From: Streptomyces xanthochromogenes
GTDB lineage: Bacteria; Actinomycetota; Actinomycetes; Streptomycetales; Streptomycetaceae
NCBI RefSeq assembly: GCF_014650455.1
Contig: NZ_BMUZ01000001.1
Span: forward strand, 248,001-312,000
Length of the DNA stretch: 64,000 bases
Direction: 5' to 3'
The notes under the pieces were generated by a model, which did not search any database, was not told the DNA's origin, and saw only the letters and a program-made list of their open reading frames with translations. Each line of letters begins with the position of its first letter. The stretch's first letter is position 1. Made by a program: the position numbers and the translations under genes. Of the stretch, positions 26,774-34,690 are shown piece after piece.

Positions 26774-29107
26774 CTACTTCTTAGTGTTCGCCGATCCGCC
26801 GGATGCCGTTTCCGGCTTCTTGAACCCGATGTCCTCGAAATTCGGGGCCGCGAAGCCGAAGGCGCCCGCATTGGCCACATTGGGCTTGACCGCGACCAGC
26901 TGGGGGCGCTGGTAGAGCGGGATCGAGCCGGCCGCCGCCCAGATGCGGGCGTCCGCCTGGCGGACGAGGTCCCGGGCCTCGTCCTCGTCCAGTTCGCCGG
27001 CCGCGCGCTCGAAGAGCTGGTCGATGTGGTCGGTGCCGACCCGGCTGTAGTTCTGTTCGACGAGCAGCGAGCCGTCGGACGCGGGCTCCGGCTTGGCGAA
27101 GATCGGCCGGTCGTCGGTGGCCGGGTAGGCCGTGCCGGGCCACGAGTACAGCGCCAGGTCGAAGTCCCCGGACGCGATGTGGTCCTTGAAGTAGCTGTCG
27201 TCGGCCACCTTGACGATCTCGGTGTTGATGCCGACGTCCTTCAGCATGGCGGCGATCTTGTCGCCCACGGCGCGCAGCGACTCCGAGCCCGGGCCGGAGG
27301 GCAGGACGAAGCGCAGGGTGAGCGGCTTGCCGTCCTTGCCGAGCGGGCCGCCCTGCGGGGCCGGGGCCGCCGTGCCCTGCGGGGCGTAGGCACCGGGGGC
27401 GCCGCCCTTGGGGCGGGCCTCGGTCTTGGTGTCCTTGCCGGTGTCCTTCCTCGCCTGCTCGGCCGGCTCGCCGTCGAAGAGCCGGGCCTGGCGCACCAGC
27501 GCGGCCTGCTGCTGCGCCGCGGTGCGGGCCGGGGCGAGCACATGGGTGCCGGCGGCACCGGAGCTGCCGGGCTTGTCGTCGCCGACGATGTAGGTGCCCT
27601 CGTCGTCGGGGTGGTTGCCGGAGTCCCGGCGCTTGCCGTCCTCGGAGTCCTCGGCACCGTCGTCGGCCTTGCTGCCGGCCTTGGCGACGTCCTGCTTGGG
27701 CTTCTGCCGGGCGCCGTCCGCGGTCCAGCCGGCGTCGGCGAGCAGCGCCCGCGCCTCCTTCTCGTCCTGGCTGCCGAGCGCGTCGCTGCTGTCGCTGTAC
27801 GCGTCCTGTCCGGCGAGCGCGAGGTGGCTGCCGGGCGGCAGGGCGGGCAGGCCGAGCGGCTTGAGCACGGCCTCGGCGAGCTCCTGGCGGTTGAGCGCGC
27901 GGGCCACCGCGCGTCGGACCCGCTCGTCCGCGAGCGGCCCGGAGGCGCCGTTCAGGGCGAGCTGGGTGTAGGCGGGCTCCAGGGTCTTGCGAATGGCGAA
28001 GCCGCGCAGGCCCGCCTGCTCCCTGGCGTACTTCTCGATGGCGGCCCGGCTCTCCTTGCGGGCCTCGTGCTCGGCCTCCGCCTTGTCGTCCTCGGCGCCG
28101 TGGGCGATCGCCCAGGAGCGCAGCGCGGAGGCCGGCGTGATGGCGGCGGCGGGGCCGTGCGTGACGGCCTGCCCCTTGTCGCGTTCCGCGAGGGTGATCC
28201 GGTCGGCGTCCGCGCGGTCGATCTCGGCCACGTCCACGTTGCCGTCGGCGAGCGCCGCGGCCCGCTTGTCCCGCGGCACGGCCTGCAGGACCAGGCTGTC
28301 CAGCTTGGTGGGGCGGCCCCACCAGCGGGGGTTGCGGTCCAGGGTGACCGTGCCCTTGGCGCGGTCGGCCGCCTTGAGCCGGAAGGCTCCCGCGGTCGCC
28401 TTCAGGGTCGTGCGGGCGCCGTCGTTGAAGGCGTCGGGGGTGCCGGTGACGTCCTTCGGGTAGAGCGGACTGAACAGCGAGCGCCAGTCCGCGTAGGGCT
28501 TGGCGAAGGTGACCTTGACCTCCAGGTCGTTGGCGCCCTTCTCGATCTTCTCGATGCGCTCGTACCCGGCGTTGCGGGCGGTCCAGTACGCCGAGTCCTT
28601 GCCGCTGAGCGCGCGCCACTGCGCGACGAAGTCGGGGGCACCGATCTCGCGGCCGTCGCTCCACACCGCCTTCTGGTTGAGCTTGTACAGGACGACCTGC
28701 TTGGGCTCGTGCTGGACGACCTCGGCCGACTCCAGGTAGTCGGGGTTGCGCTGCGGGCGGCCCCGCTGGTCCAGCGTGAAGAGCGCGGGCAGTACCGCCT
28801 GGGCGACGCGCTGGGAGGCGGCGTCGGCGTCGGCCTGGAAGGTGTTGAGAGTCTCGGGCATCGCGTCGACGGCCCACTTCAGGGTGCCCCCGTCGGCGAC
28901 GTTCTGCCGGGCCGCGGCCCCGATGTCCTGGGGTGCGGCGCCTGCCGCGGTCCCGCTGTCGGCGGAGCCGCAGCCGGTCAGCAGCACGGGGAGCGCGAGC
29001 ACTCCGGTGGTCAGGAGCGCGACGGAGCGCGACCGGACGGAGGCCGCGGTCCGGATCGCAGCGACGATCCGGGGCGCCCTCCCGTTCGGGTCACCGACGT
29101 GGGACAT
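26774..29107 (-). CDS. Long family 5 ABC substrate-binding lipoprotein with a linker insert
   Basis: The 777-residue protein starts MSHVGDPNGRAP at ATG 29107 after GAGGTACAAG. A signal peptide ends in the lipobox LLTGC. The family 5 fold is recognisable from KLNQKAVWSDGREI to AGSIPLYQRPQLVAV. Typical members have about 540-600 residues; the excess is explained by a charge-, Gly- and Pro-rich stretch at about residues 430-560 (KPKQDVAKAGSKADDG..., then APQGTAAPAPQGG) inserted before the second-lobe block TLRFVLPSGPG. No permease or ATPase genes adjoin it, so it must share a channel coded elsewhere, possibly one of the importers nearby; that is inference. Confidence 0.88.
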   Translation of the reverse strand: MSHVGDPNGRAPRIVAAIRTAASVRSRSVALLTTGVLALPVLLTGCGSADSGTAAGAAPQDIGAAARQNVADGGTLKWAVDAMPETLNTFQADADAASQRVAQAVLPALFTLDQRGRPQRNPDYLESAEVVQHEPKQVVLYKLNQKAVWSDGREIGAPDFVAQWRALSGKDSAYWTARNAGYERIEKIEKGANDLEVKVTFAKPYADWRSLFSPLYPKDVTGTPDAFNDGARTTLKATAGAFRLKAADRAKGTVTLDRNPRWWGRPTKLDSLVLQAVPRDKRAAALADGNVDVAEIDRADADRITLAERDKGQAVTHGPAAAITPASALRSWAIAHGAEDDKAEAEHEARKESRAAIEKYAREQAGLRGFAIRKTLEPAYTQLALNGASGPLADERVRRAVARALNRQELAEAVLKPLGLPALPPGSHLALAGQDAYSDSSDALGSQDEKEARALLADAGWTADGARQKPKQDVAKAGSKADDGAEDSEDGKRRDSGNHPDDEGTYIVGDDKPGSSGAAGTHVLAPARTAAQQQAALVRQARLFDGEPAEQARKDTGKDTKTEARPKGGAPGAYAPQGTAAPAPQGGPLGKDGKPLTLRFVLPSGPGSESLRAVGDKIAAMLKDVGINTEIVKVADDSYFKDHIASGDFDLALYSWPGTAYPATDDRPIFAKPEPASDGSLLVEQNYSRVGTDHIDQLFERAAGELDEDEARDLVRQADARIWAAAGSIPLYQRPQLVAVKPNVANAGAFGFAAPNFEDIGFKKPETASGGSANTKK

Positions 29108-29429
29108 GGCTTGTACCTCTTCGTCAGATTTATGGGACTTCATGTCATTTCGCGATGATCACACCTATCCCAGCCACTGAAGAGGACGGCCCCCCTGCCG
29201 GGGCGGCGACACGGCGCAGCGCGCCCCGAACCCCACCCGTGCGGCCGAACGCACCCGCGAATCCGGCCGCTCCGCACCGGCCGGTCTCGAATGCGGGGCC
29301 GATATGAGACGCCCCACGCATCCGCAACCCCACAACCCCGTGCACGCACCTTCACAACCGCGCATGTGAGGCGCGACACTCTCAGGCGCATGAACATTGC
29401 CACCCGCTCCGGCGAAAGGCAGGCAAGTC
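29108..29429. promoter_or_regulatory. Divergent promoter region, 322 bp
   Basis: The gap lies between the binding-lipoprotein gene (minus) and the sdh operon (plus). It must contain both promoters but I see no strong consensus boxes, no long inverted repeat and no further gene. The section 29120-29165 is A/T-richer and probably belongs to the leftward promoter. Confidence 0.35.
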
Positions 29430-29726
29430 ATGTCCCTGCAGGACGAGTTGACGGCGGCTCAGCGCTGCCTCGACGACCTCGTACGCACCGTCGGACGGCT
29501 TGAGGAACAGGTCGGGCACGGCCTGGACATCCGGCGGGTGCGGACCGACACCGACCATCTGCGCGAGAGCCTCGCCCTGCTCCGCGCGGCGGCGCCGAGC
29601 GGCCCGGCGGCGGCCGGACCCGACCTGGTCACCATCCCCGACACCCCGTACGACACCTCGCTCTGGACCGATTCGGACGACGAAGGGCTCGGGAGCACCC
29701 GGTCCCGCGGCCGGCGCACCCCCTGA
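29430..29726 (+). CDS. Small acidic coiled-coil-like hypothetical protein
   Basis: The 98-residue protein starts at ATG 29430 after GAAAGGCAAGTC and opens MSLQDELTAAQRCLDDLVRT. Heptad-like leucine spacing over residues 3-50 suggests a coiled coil. The C-terminal half is Asp/Ser-rich and disordered. It is 18 bp upstream of the succinate dehydrogenase anchor gene, same strand, so probably co-transcribed. Not recognised as a known family. Confidence 0.7.
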   Translation: MSLQDELTAAQRCLDDLVRTVGRLEEQVGHGLDIRRVRTDTDHLRESLALLRAAAPSGPAAAGPDLVTIPDTPYDTSLWTDSDDEGLGSTRSRGRRTP

Positions 29727-29744
29727 CCTCCACGGGAGCCACTC

Positions 29745-30575
29745 TTGGCCACAGGCACGGAACCCTCTCCCCTGACGGGGGACAGCACCGGCGTCCATGA
29801 CGCCTCGCGCGCCGCGATCGGACCCCGTCATCTGCGCACCGACCGGTGGTGGCTCGCCCCGGCCGTGACCGCCGCGGGACTGCTGGCCTTCGTCGTGTAC
29901 TCGACCTGGCGGGCGTTCGCGAACGCGGACTACTACCACGCGCCCTACGTCTCGCCGTTCTACTCGCCGTGCCTGGCCGACAACTGCGCGGCCATGCGGC
30001 ACGGCCCGAACGCGGACGTCTTCGGCAGCTGGTGGGGCCTGTCCCCCGCGCTGCTCATCCTGATCTTCCCGCTCGGCTTCCGGCTGACCTGCTACTACTA
30101 CCGCAAGGCGTACTACCGGGGCTTCTGGGCCTCGCCGCCCGCGTGCGCGGTGGCCGAGCCGCACAAGAAGTACTCGGGCGAGACCCGCTTTCCGCTCGTC
30201 CTGCAGAACGTCCACCGGTACTTCTTCTACTTCGCGGTCGTGGTCGCGGGCATCCTCACCTACGACACCGCGCTCTCGTTCCGCGACGAGCACTACCGGT
30301 GGGGCCACATGGGGCTCGGCAGCCTCCTCTTCCTGATCAACATCGCGCTGATCTGGACGTACACCCTGTCCTGCCACTCCTGCCGGCACATCATCGGCGG
30401 CCGGCTGCGGCACTTCTCCAAACACCCGGTGCGCTACCGGCTCTGGGGCTGGGTCGGAAAGCTGAATGAGCGTCACATGCTGTTGGCCTGGGCCTCGTTG
30501 ATCAGCGTTGCGCTCGCCGACTTCTATGTGTACCTGCTCTCGACCGGGGCGTTCGACGATCCGAGGTTCTTCTAA
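29745..30575 (+). CDS. sdhC: Succinate dehydrogenase membrane anchor subunit (Sdh1-type)
   Basis: The 276-residue protein begins at TTG 29745, behind GGGAG at 6-nt spacing. It has five predicted helices (about 37-57, 98-117, 153-172, 190-212 and 244-264). Several His residues near membrane ends are candidate heme ligands. Its size and the order anchor (276), flavoprotein (650), Fe-S (256) match the actinobacterial Sdh1 group, such as mycobacterial Rv0249c-Rv0247c, rather than the canonical SdhCDAB. It would pass electrons from the Fe-S subunit to menaquinone in the membrane. Symbol is functional, not from direct family hits. Confidence 0.8.
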   Translation: MATGTEPSPLTGDSTGVHDASRAAIGPRHLRTDRWWLAPAVTAAGLLAFVVYSTWRAFANADYYHAPYVSPFYSPCLADNCAAMRHGPNADVFGSWWGLSPALLILIFPLGFRLTCYYYRKAYYRGFWASPPACAVAEPHKKYSGETRFPLVLQNVHRYFFYFAVVVAGILTYDTALSFRDEHYRWGHMGLGSLLFLINIALIWTYTLSCHSCRHIIGGRLRHFSKHPVRYRLWGWVGKLNERHMLLAWASLISVALADFYVYLLSTGAFDDPRFF

Positions 30576-30592
30576 AAATGAAGGCAGCCTGA

Positions 30593-32545
30593 ATGACTCA
30601 GCTGGAACGGCAGCAGTGGGACGTCGTCGTGGTGGGCGCGGGCGGCGCCGGCCTGCGGGCCGCGATCGAGGCCCGCGAGCGGGGCGCCCGCACCGCGGTG
30701 ATCTGCAAGTCCCTCTTCGGCAAGGCGCACACGGTGATGGCCGAGGGCGGCATCGCCGCCTCCATGGGCAACGTCAACTCCGGGGACAACTGGCAGGTCC
30801 ACTTCCGCGACACCATGCGCGGCGGCAAGTTCCTCAACCAGTGGCGGATGGCGGAGCTGCACGCGCGCGAAGCACCCGAGCGGGTATGGGAGTTGGAGAC
30901 CTGGGGCGCCCTGTTCGACCGCACCCCCGACGGCCGCATCTCGCAGCGCAACTTCGGCGGCCACGAGTACCCGCGCCTCGCGCACGTCGGCGACCGTACG
31001 GGCCTGGAGCTCATCCGCACCCTCCAGCAGAAGATCGTGAGCCTCCAGCAGGAGGACAAGAAGGAGTTCGGGGACTACGAGGCCCGCCTGAAGGTCTTCC
31101 AGGAGTGCACGGTCACACGGGTGTTGAAGGATTCCTCCACCATCGGACACGCCGACGAAGGCCGGGTCTCCGGCGCGTTCTGCTACGAGCGCGAGAGCGG
31201 ACGGTTCTTCGTCCTGGAGGCGCCCGCGGTGGTCCTCGCCACCGGCGGCATCGGCAAGTCCTTCAAGGTGACCTCCAACTCGTGGGAGTACACCGGCGAC
31301 GGCCACGCGCTGGCACTGCTCGCCGGTGCGCCGCTCCTGAACATGGAGTTCGTGCAGTTCCACCCCACCGGGATGGTCTGGCCGCCCTCGGTGAAGGGCA
31401 TCCTGGTCACCGAGTCGGTGCGCGGCGACGGCGGGGTGCTGCGCAACTCCGAGGGCAAGCGGTTCATGTTCGACTACGTGCCGGACGTCTTCAAGGAGAA
31501 GTACGCGGAGTCCGAGGAGGAGGGCGACCGCTGGTACGAGGACCCGGACCACAACCGCCGCCCGCCCGAGCTGCTCCCCCGCGACGAGGTCGCCCGCGCG
31601 ATCAACGCCGAGGTGAAGGCCGGCCGGGGCACCCCGCACGGCGGCGTCTTCCTCGACGTCTCGACGCGGATGCCGGCCGAGGTGATCCGGCGTCGGCTGC
31701 CGTCGATGTACCACCAGTTCAAGGAGCTGGCGGACGTGGACATCACGGCCGAGGCCATGGAGGTCGGGCCCACCTGCCACTACGTGATGGGCGGCATCGC
31801 GGTCGAGTCCGACACCGCGGCGGCCCGCGGGGTGCCGGGCCTGTTCGCGGCCGGTGAGGTGGCCGGCGGAATGCACGGCTCCAACCGGCTCGGCGGCAAC
31901 TCGCTCTCCGACCTGCTGGTGTTCGGCCGGCGGGCCGGGCTGCACGCCGCCGAGTACACGGCCTCGCTCGCCGTCCGCCCGGCCGTGGACGAGGCCCAGA
32001 TCGACACGGCCGCCGCCGAGGCGCTGCGCCCCTTCAGCGCCGAGGCCCCCGCGGACGGCTCGCCCGTCGAGAACCCGTACACCCTGCACCAGGAGCTCCA
32101 GCAGGCCATGAACGACCTGGTCGGGATCATCCGCCGGGAGGGCGAGATGCACCAGGCGCTGCGCAAGCTCGCCGAGCTGCGCGCGCGGGCCCGGCGGGCC
32201 GGGGTCGAGGGGCACCGCCAGTTCAACCCGGGCTGGCACCTCGCGCTCGACCTGCGCAACATGCTCCTGGTGAGCGAGTGCGTGGCGCGGGCCGCCCTGG
32301 AGCGCACCGAGAGCCGTGGCGGCCACACCCGCGAGGACTGGCCCGGCATGGACCGCTCCTGGCGCCGGGTGAACCTGCTCTGCCATCTCGCCGACCCCAC
32401 CGAGGGGCTGGCGCCGCCCGACTCCGAGGGCGGCCAGATCCGGCTCGTGCGCGAGGAGACCGACCCCGTCCGCGCGGATCTGCTCTCCCTCTTCGAGAAG
32501 GAGGAGCTGGTCAAGTACCTCGCCGAAGAGGAGCTGAAGAGTTGA
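30593..32545 (+). CDS. sdhA: Succinate dehydrogenase flavoprotein subunit (Sdh1-type)
   Basis: The 650-residue flavoprotein has the FAD-binding motif VVVVGAGGAGLRAAIEA near the N-terminus, the FAD-attachment His in KAHTVMAEGGIAA, and the active-site blocks LNMEFVQFHPTGMVWP and GSNRLGGNSLSDLLVFG. It oxidises succinate to fumarate as part of respiratory complex II. The ATG at 30593 lies 17 bp beyond the anchor gene. The last codon overlaps the Fe-S gene start. Length matches the Sdh1-type protein (about 640-650 residues). Confidence 0.93.
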   Translation: MTQLERQQWDVVVVGAGGAGLRAAIEARERGARTAVICKSLFGKAHTVMAEGGIAASMGNVNSGDNWQVHFRDTMRGGKFLNQWRMAELHAREAPERVWELETWGALFDRTPDGRISQRNFGGHEYPRLAHVGDRTGLELIRTLQQKIVSLQQEDKKEFGDYEARLKVFQECTVTRVLKDSSTIGHADEGRVSGAFCYERESGRFFVLEAPAVVLATGGIGKSFKVTSNSWEYTGDGHALALLAGAPLLNMEFVQFHPTGMVWPPSVKGILVTESVRGDGGVLRNSEGKRFMFDYVPDVFKEKYAESEEEGDRWYEDPDHNRRPPELLPRDEVARAINAEVKAGRGTPHGGVFLDVSTRMPAEVIRRRLPSMYHQFKELADVDITAEAMEVGPTCHYVMGGIAVESDTAAARGVPGLFAAGEVAGGMHGSNRLGGNSLSDLLVFGRRAGLHAAEYTASLAVRPAVDEAQIDTAAAEALRPFSAEAPADGSPVENPYTLHQELQQAMNDLVGIIRREGEMHQALRKLAELRARARRAGVEGHRQFNPGWHLALDLRNMLLVSECVARAALERTESRGGHTREDWPGMDRSWRRVNLLCHLADPTEGLAPPDSEGGQIRLVREETDPVRADLLSLFEKEELVKYLAEEELKS

Positions 32546-33312
32546 GTACGTACGATGCGAGCTTCCGGGTGTGGCGGGGCGACACCGGCGGCGGTGAACT
32601 CACCGACTTCACGGTCGAGGTGAACGACGGCGAGGTGGTCCTCGACATCATCCACCGCCTCCAGGCGACCCAGGCCCCCGATCTCGCGGTGCGCTGGAAC
32701 TGCAAGGCGGGCAAGTGCGGTTCGTGCAGTGCGGAGGTCAACGGCCGGCCCCGCCTGATGTGCATGACGCGGATGTCGGTGTTCGACCCGGCGGACGTCA
32801 TCACGGTGACTCCCCTGCGGGCCTTCCCCGTTGTGCGCGATCTCGTGACGGACGTGTCCTTCAACTACGCGAAGGCGCGGGAGGTCCCGGCGTTCGTGCC
32901 GCCCAAGGGGGTGGCGCCGGGCGAGTACCGGATGCGGCAGATCGACGTCGAGCGGTCGCAGGAGTTCCGCAAGTGCATCGAGTGCTTCCTGTGCCAGGAC
33001 ACCTGCCACGTGGTCCGGGACCACGAGGAGAACAAGGCGGCCTTCGCGGGCCCGCGCTTCCTGATGCGCGTCGCCGAACTCGACATGCATCCGCTGGACG
33101 CCGCCGAGGAGACCGGCCTCGACCGCAAGCGGACCGCGCAGGACGAGCACGGGCTGGGCTACTGCAACATCACCAAGTGCTGCACGGAGGTGTGCCCCGA
33201 GCACATCAAGATCACCGACAATGCGCTGATCCCGCTGAAGGAGCGGGCGGCGGACCGCAAGTACGACCCGCTGGTGTGGCTGGGCAACAAGATCCGGCGG
33301 CGCGATTCTTGA
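32542..33312 (+). CDS. sdhB: Succinate dehydrogenase iron-sulfur subunit (Sdh1-type)
   Basis: The 256-residue protein starts at TTG 32542 in a 4-nt overlap with the sdhA stop (TTGA), which strongly indicates the start. The plant-type 2Fe-2S site uses Cys54, Cys59, Cys62 and Cys74. The C-terminal ferredoxin-like domain has CIECFLCQDTC and CNITKCCTEVCPE for the 4Fe-4S and 3Fe-4S clusters. It carries electrons from FAD to the membrane anchor. It ends 7 bp before the convergent GH18-like gene. Confidence 0.94.
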   Translation: MSTYDASFRVWRGDTGGGELTDFTVEVNDGEVVLDIIHRLQATQAPDLAVRWNCKAGKCGSCSAEVNGRPRLMCMTRMSVFDPADVITVTPLRAFPVVRDLVTDVSFNYAKAREVPAFVPPKGVAPGEYRMRQIDVERSQEFRKCIECFLCQDTCHVVRDHEENKAAFAGPRFLMRVAELDMHPLDAAEETGLDRKRTAQDEHGLGYCNITKCCTEVCPEHIKITDNALIPLKERAADRKYDPLVWLGNKIRRRDS

Positions 33313-33319
33313 CGGTGCG

Positions 33320-34354
33320 TCAGCTCCAGCCCCTGCGGTAGGCCGCCCAGTCGTCCGCGCGCTCCGCGAAGTCGACGTACAGGGCGACGCCGAAGTTCTG
33401 GCGGTGGCGGTCGGTGCGGGCGAGCCCGAGGCGGGCTCCTCGCACGGCTGCCTCCACGGTCTCGGCGGAGCCGTGGTGGGTCAGGGTCTCGTCGTCGTAG
33501 AACGGCAGCCCCATCAGCAAGTCGGTCTGTTTCGGGGTGACTTGAAGGGCGAGTGCGGTCTGCCGGGCGACATAGCCGCCGTACAGGCTCTGCACCGGCA
33601 TGGCCGTGTCGTACGACATCACGGCGATCTGGTCGACCCGGCGGGCGACTTGGCCGAAGTAGGACTGCGCCCACCACTTGCCGTGCCCGGTGAGGCCGTC
33701 GGCGGCCGTGTGCAGGGCGGGCAGCGGGTCTATCTGGTGCGCGGCCACGGACAGCAGGGCGCCGCGCGCCCGCGTGAGGGCGTGCAGCGAGTCGAGCAGG
33801 GCGAGATAGTCCCGGTCGCCCGAGGGCAGCGGTTCCAGGTCGAAGTGGACGCCGTCGAAGCGGGCCCGGTCGAGCACCTGGCGGGCGCTGGTGACGACCG
33901 ACGTGCGGGTCGTTTCGTTGTCGAGCCGCAGCCCGACCGGGCCCTCGCTCGCCAGCTCGTCGCCCAGCCAGGCCTGCACCCGCACGTTCGGCAGCCTGCG
34001 GTGCACCCCCGCGACCAGCCAGCCGGCCCGGGGGTAGCGGGCGGCGGGCAGGGTGCCGTCGTGGTCGAGCGGGCCGGTGTGGACGAAGAGGTCCTTGATC
34101 CCGCTGCCGCGCACCTTCGCCGCGAAGGCGTCGAGGTCCTTGTCGCCCTTGCGGCCGTCGACCCAGGCATGGCCCAGCCAGTACGCGTCATGGCCCCGGG
34201 TCCTGGTGTCGTCGCCCGGGACGCCCGCGTACTGGGCGCGCAGGGCCGTTCCCGCGGCGGCCGTCAGCACGACGACGGCCAGCGTCACGGCCAGCAGCGC
34301 GCGGCGCGTCCAGCGCCCCCCACGGCCGCGCCACCACGTACGTATCCCAGCCAT
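33320..34354 (-). CDS. Membrane-anchored or secreted GH18-like protein
   Basis: The 344-residue protein starts MAGIRTWWRGRGG at ATG 34354, preceded by GGGAGAGG. Positively charged residues and one hydrophobic segment (about 19-37) form a signal peptide or anchor. The external domain has FDGVHFDLEPLPSGD, which resembles the DxxDxDxE active-site strand of family 18 chitinase-like hydrolases with the terminal Glu retained, and VDQIAVMSYDTAMP, like their conserved MxYD strand. It may cleave a polysaccharide or glycan, but some members only bind. The substrate cannot be read from sequence. Confidence 0.75.
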   Translation of the reverse strand: MAGIRTWWRGRGGRWTRRALLAVTLAVVVLTAAAGTALRAQYAGVPGDDTRTRGHDAYWLGHAWVDGRKGDKDLDAFAAKVRGSGIKDLFVHTGPLDHDGTLPAARYPRAGWLVAGVHRRLPNVRVQAWLGDELASEGPVGLRLDNETTRTSVVTSARQVLDRARFDGVHFDLEPLPSGDRDYLALLDSLHALTRARGALLSVAAHQIDPLPALHTAADGLTGHGKWWAQSYFGQVARRVDQIAVMSYDTAMPVQSLYGGYVARQTALALQVTPKQTDLLMGLPFYDDETLTHHGSAETVEAAVRGARLGLARTDRHRQNFGVALYVDFAERADDWAAYRRGWS

Positions 34355-34491
34355 TTCGGTGCCTCTCCCCCTGTGGTGCCGAACTGCCCACCCTAGCCGC
34401 GCTCCGCGCGAGGGCTCCGCGTCGGCAGGATGTACAAGAGGGATGCATTCCGGTCGCCATGGGCCTGTTTCGGCCATACGCTCGAAGCGTG

Positions 34492-34656
34492 ATGCAGCCC
34501 GCTTCGACCGTCGACCTGGTGCTGCCGGTGGCCGTGGTCGTGGTGGCGGGCGCATCGGCCGCGTACGCCTACCTGAAGCGGAAGCGGCGGACCCACACCC
34601 GCACCACACCCGGCCACGGCCAGTCGCCGCCGCCCTCACCGCCCCCGCCGCGCTGA
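34492..34656 (+). CDS. Small single-span membrane protein
   Basis: A 54-residue frame starts at ATG 34492 and has one hydrophobic helix (residues 8-26), a basic cluster KRKRR and a proline-rich tail. The charge pattern predicts an outside N-terminus. It lies alone between a leftward gene and the 3' end of the large regulator gene. It has no clear ribosome-binding site. Coding status is plausible but not secure. Confidence 0.45.
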   Translation: MQPASTVDLVLPVAVVVVAGASAAYAYLKRKRRTHTRTTPGHGQSPPPSPPPPR

Positions 34657-34690
34657 GGCGGCCCGGGCCGGAACATGCCGCGGCCCGGGG

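Noticed and set aside
26781..28877. A 698-codon frame in another minus-strand phase within the long lipoprotein gene
   Set aside because: Arg/Gly-rich shadow translation; the lipoprotein frame has a lipobox and family motifs.
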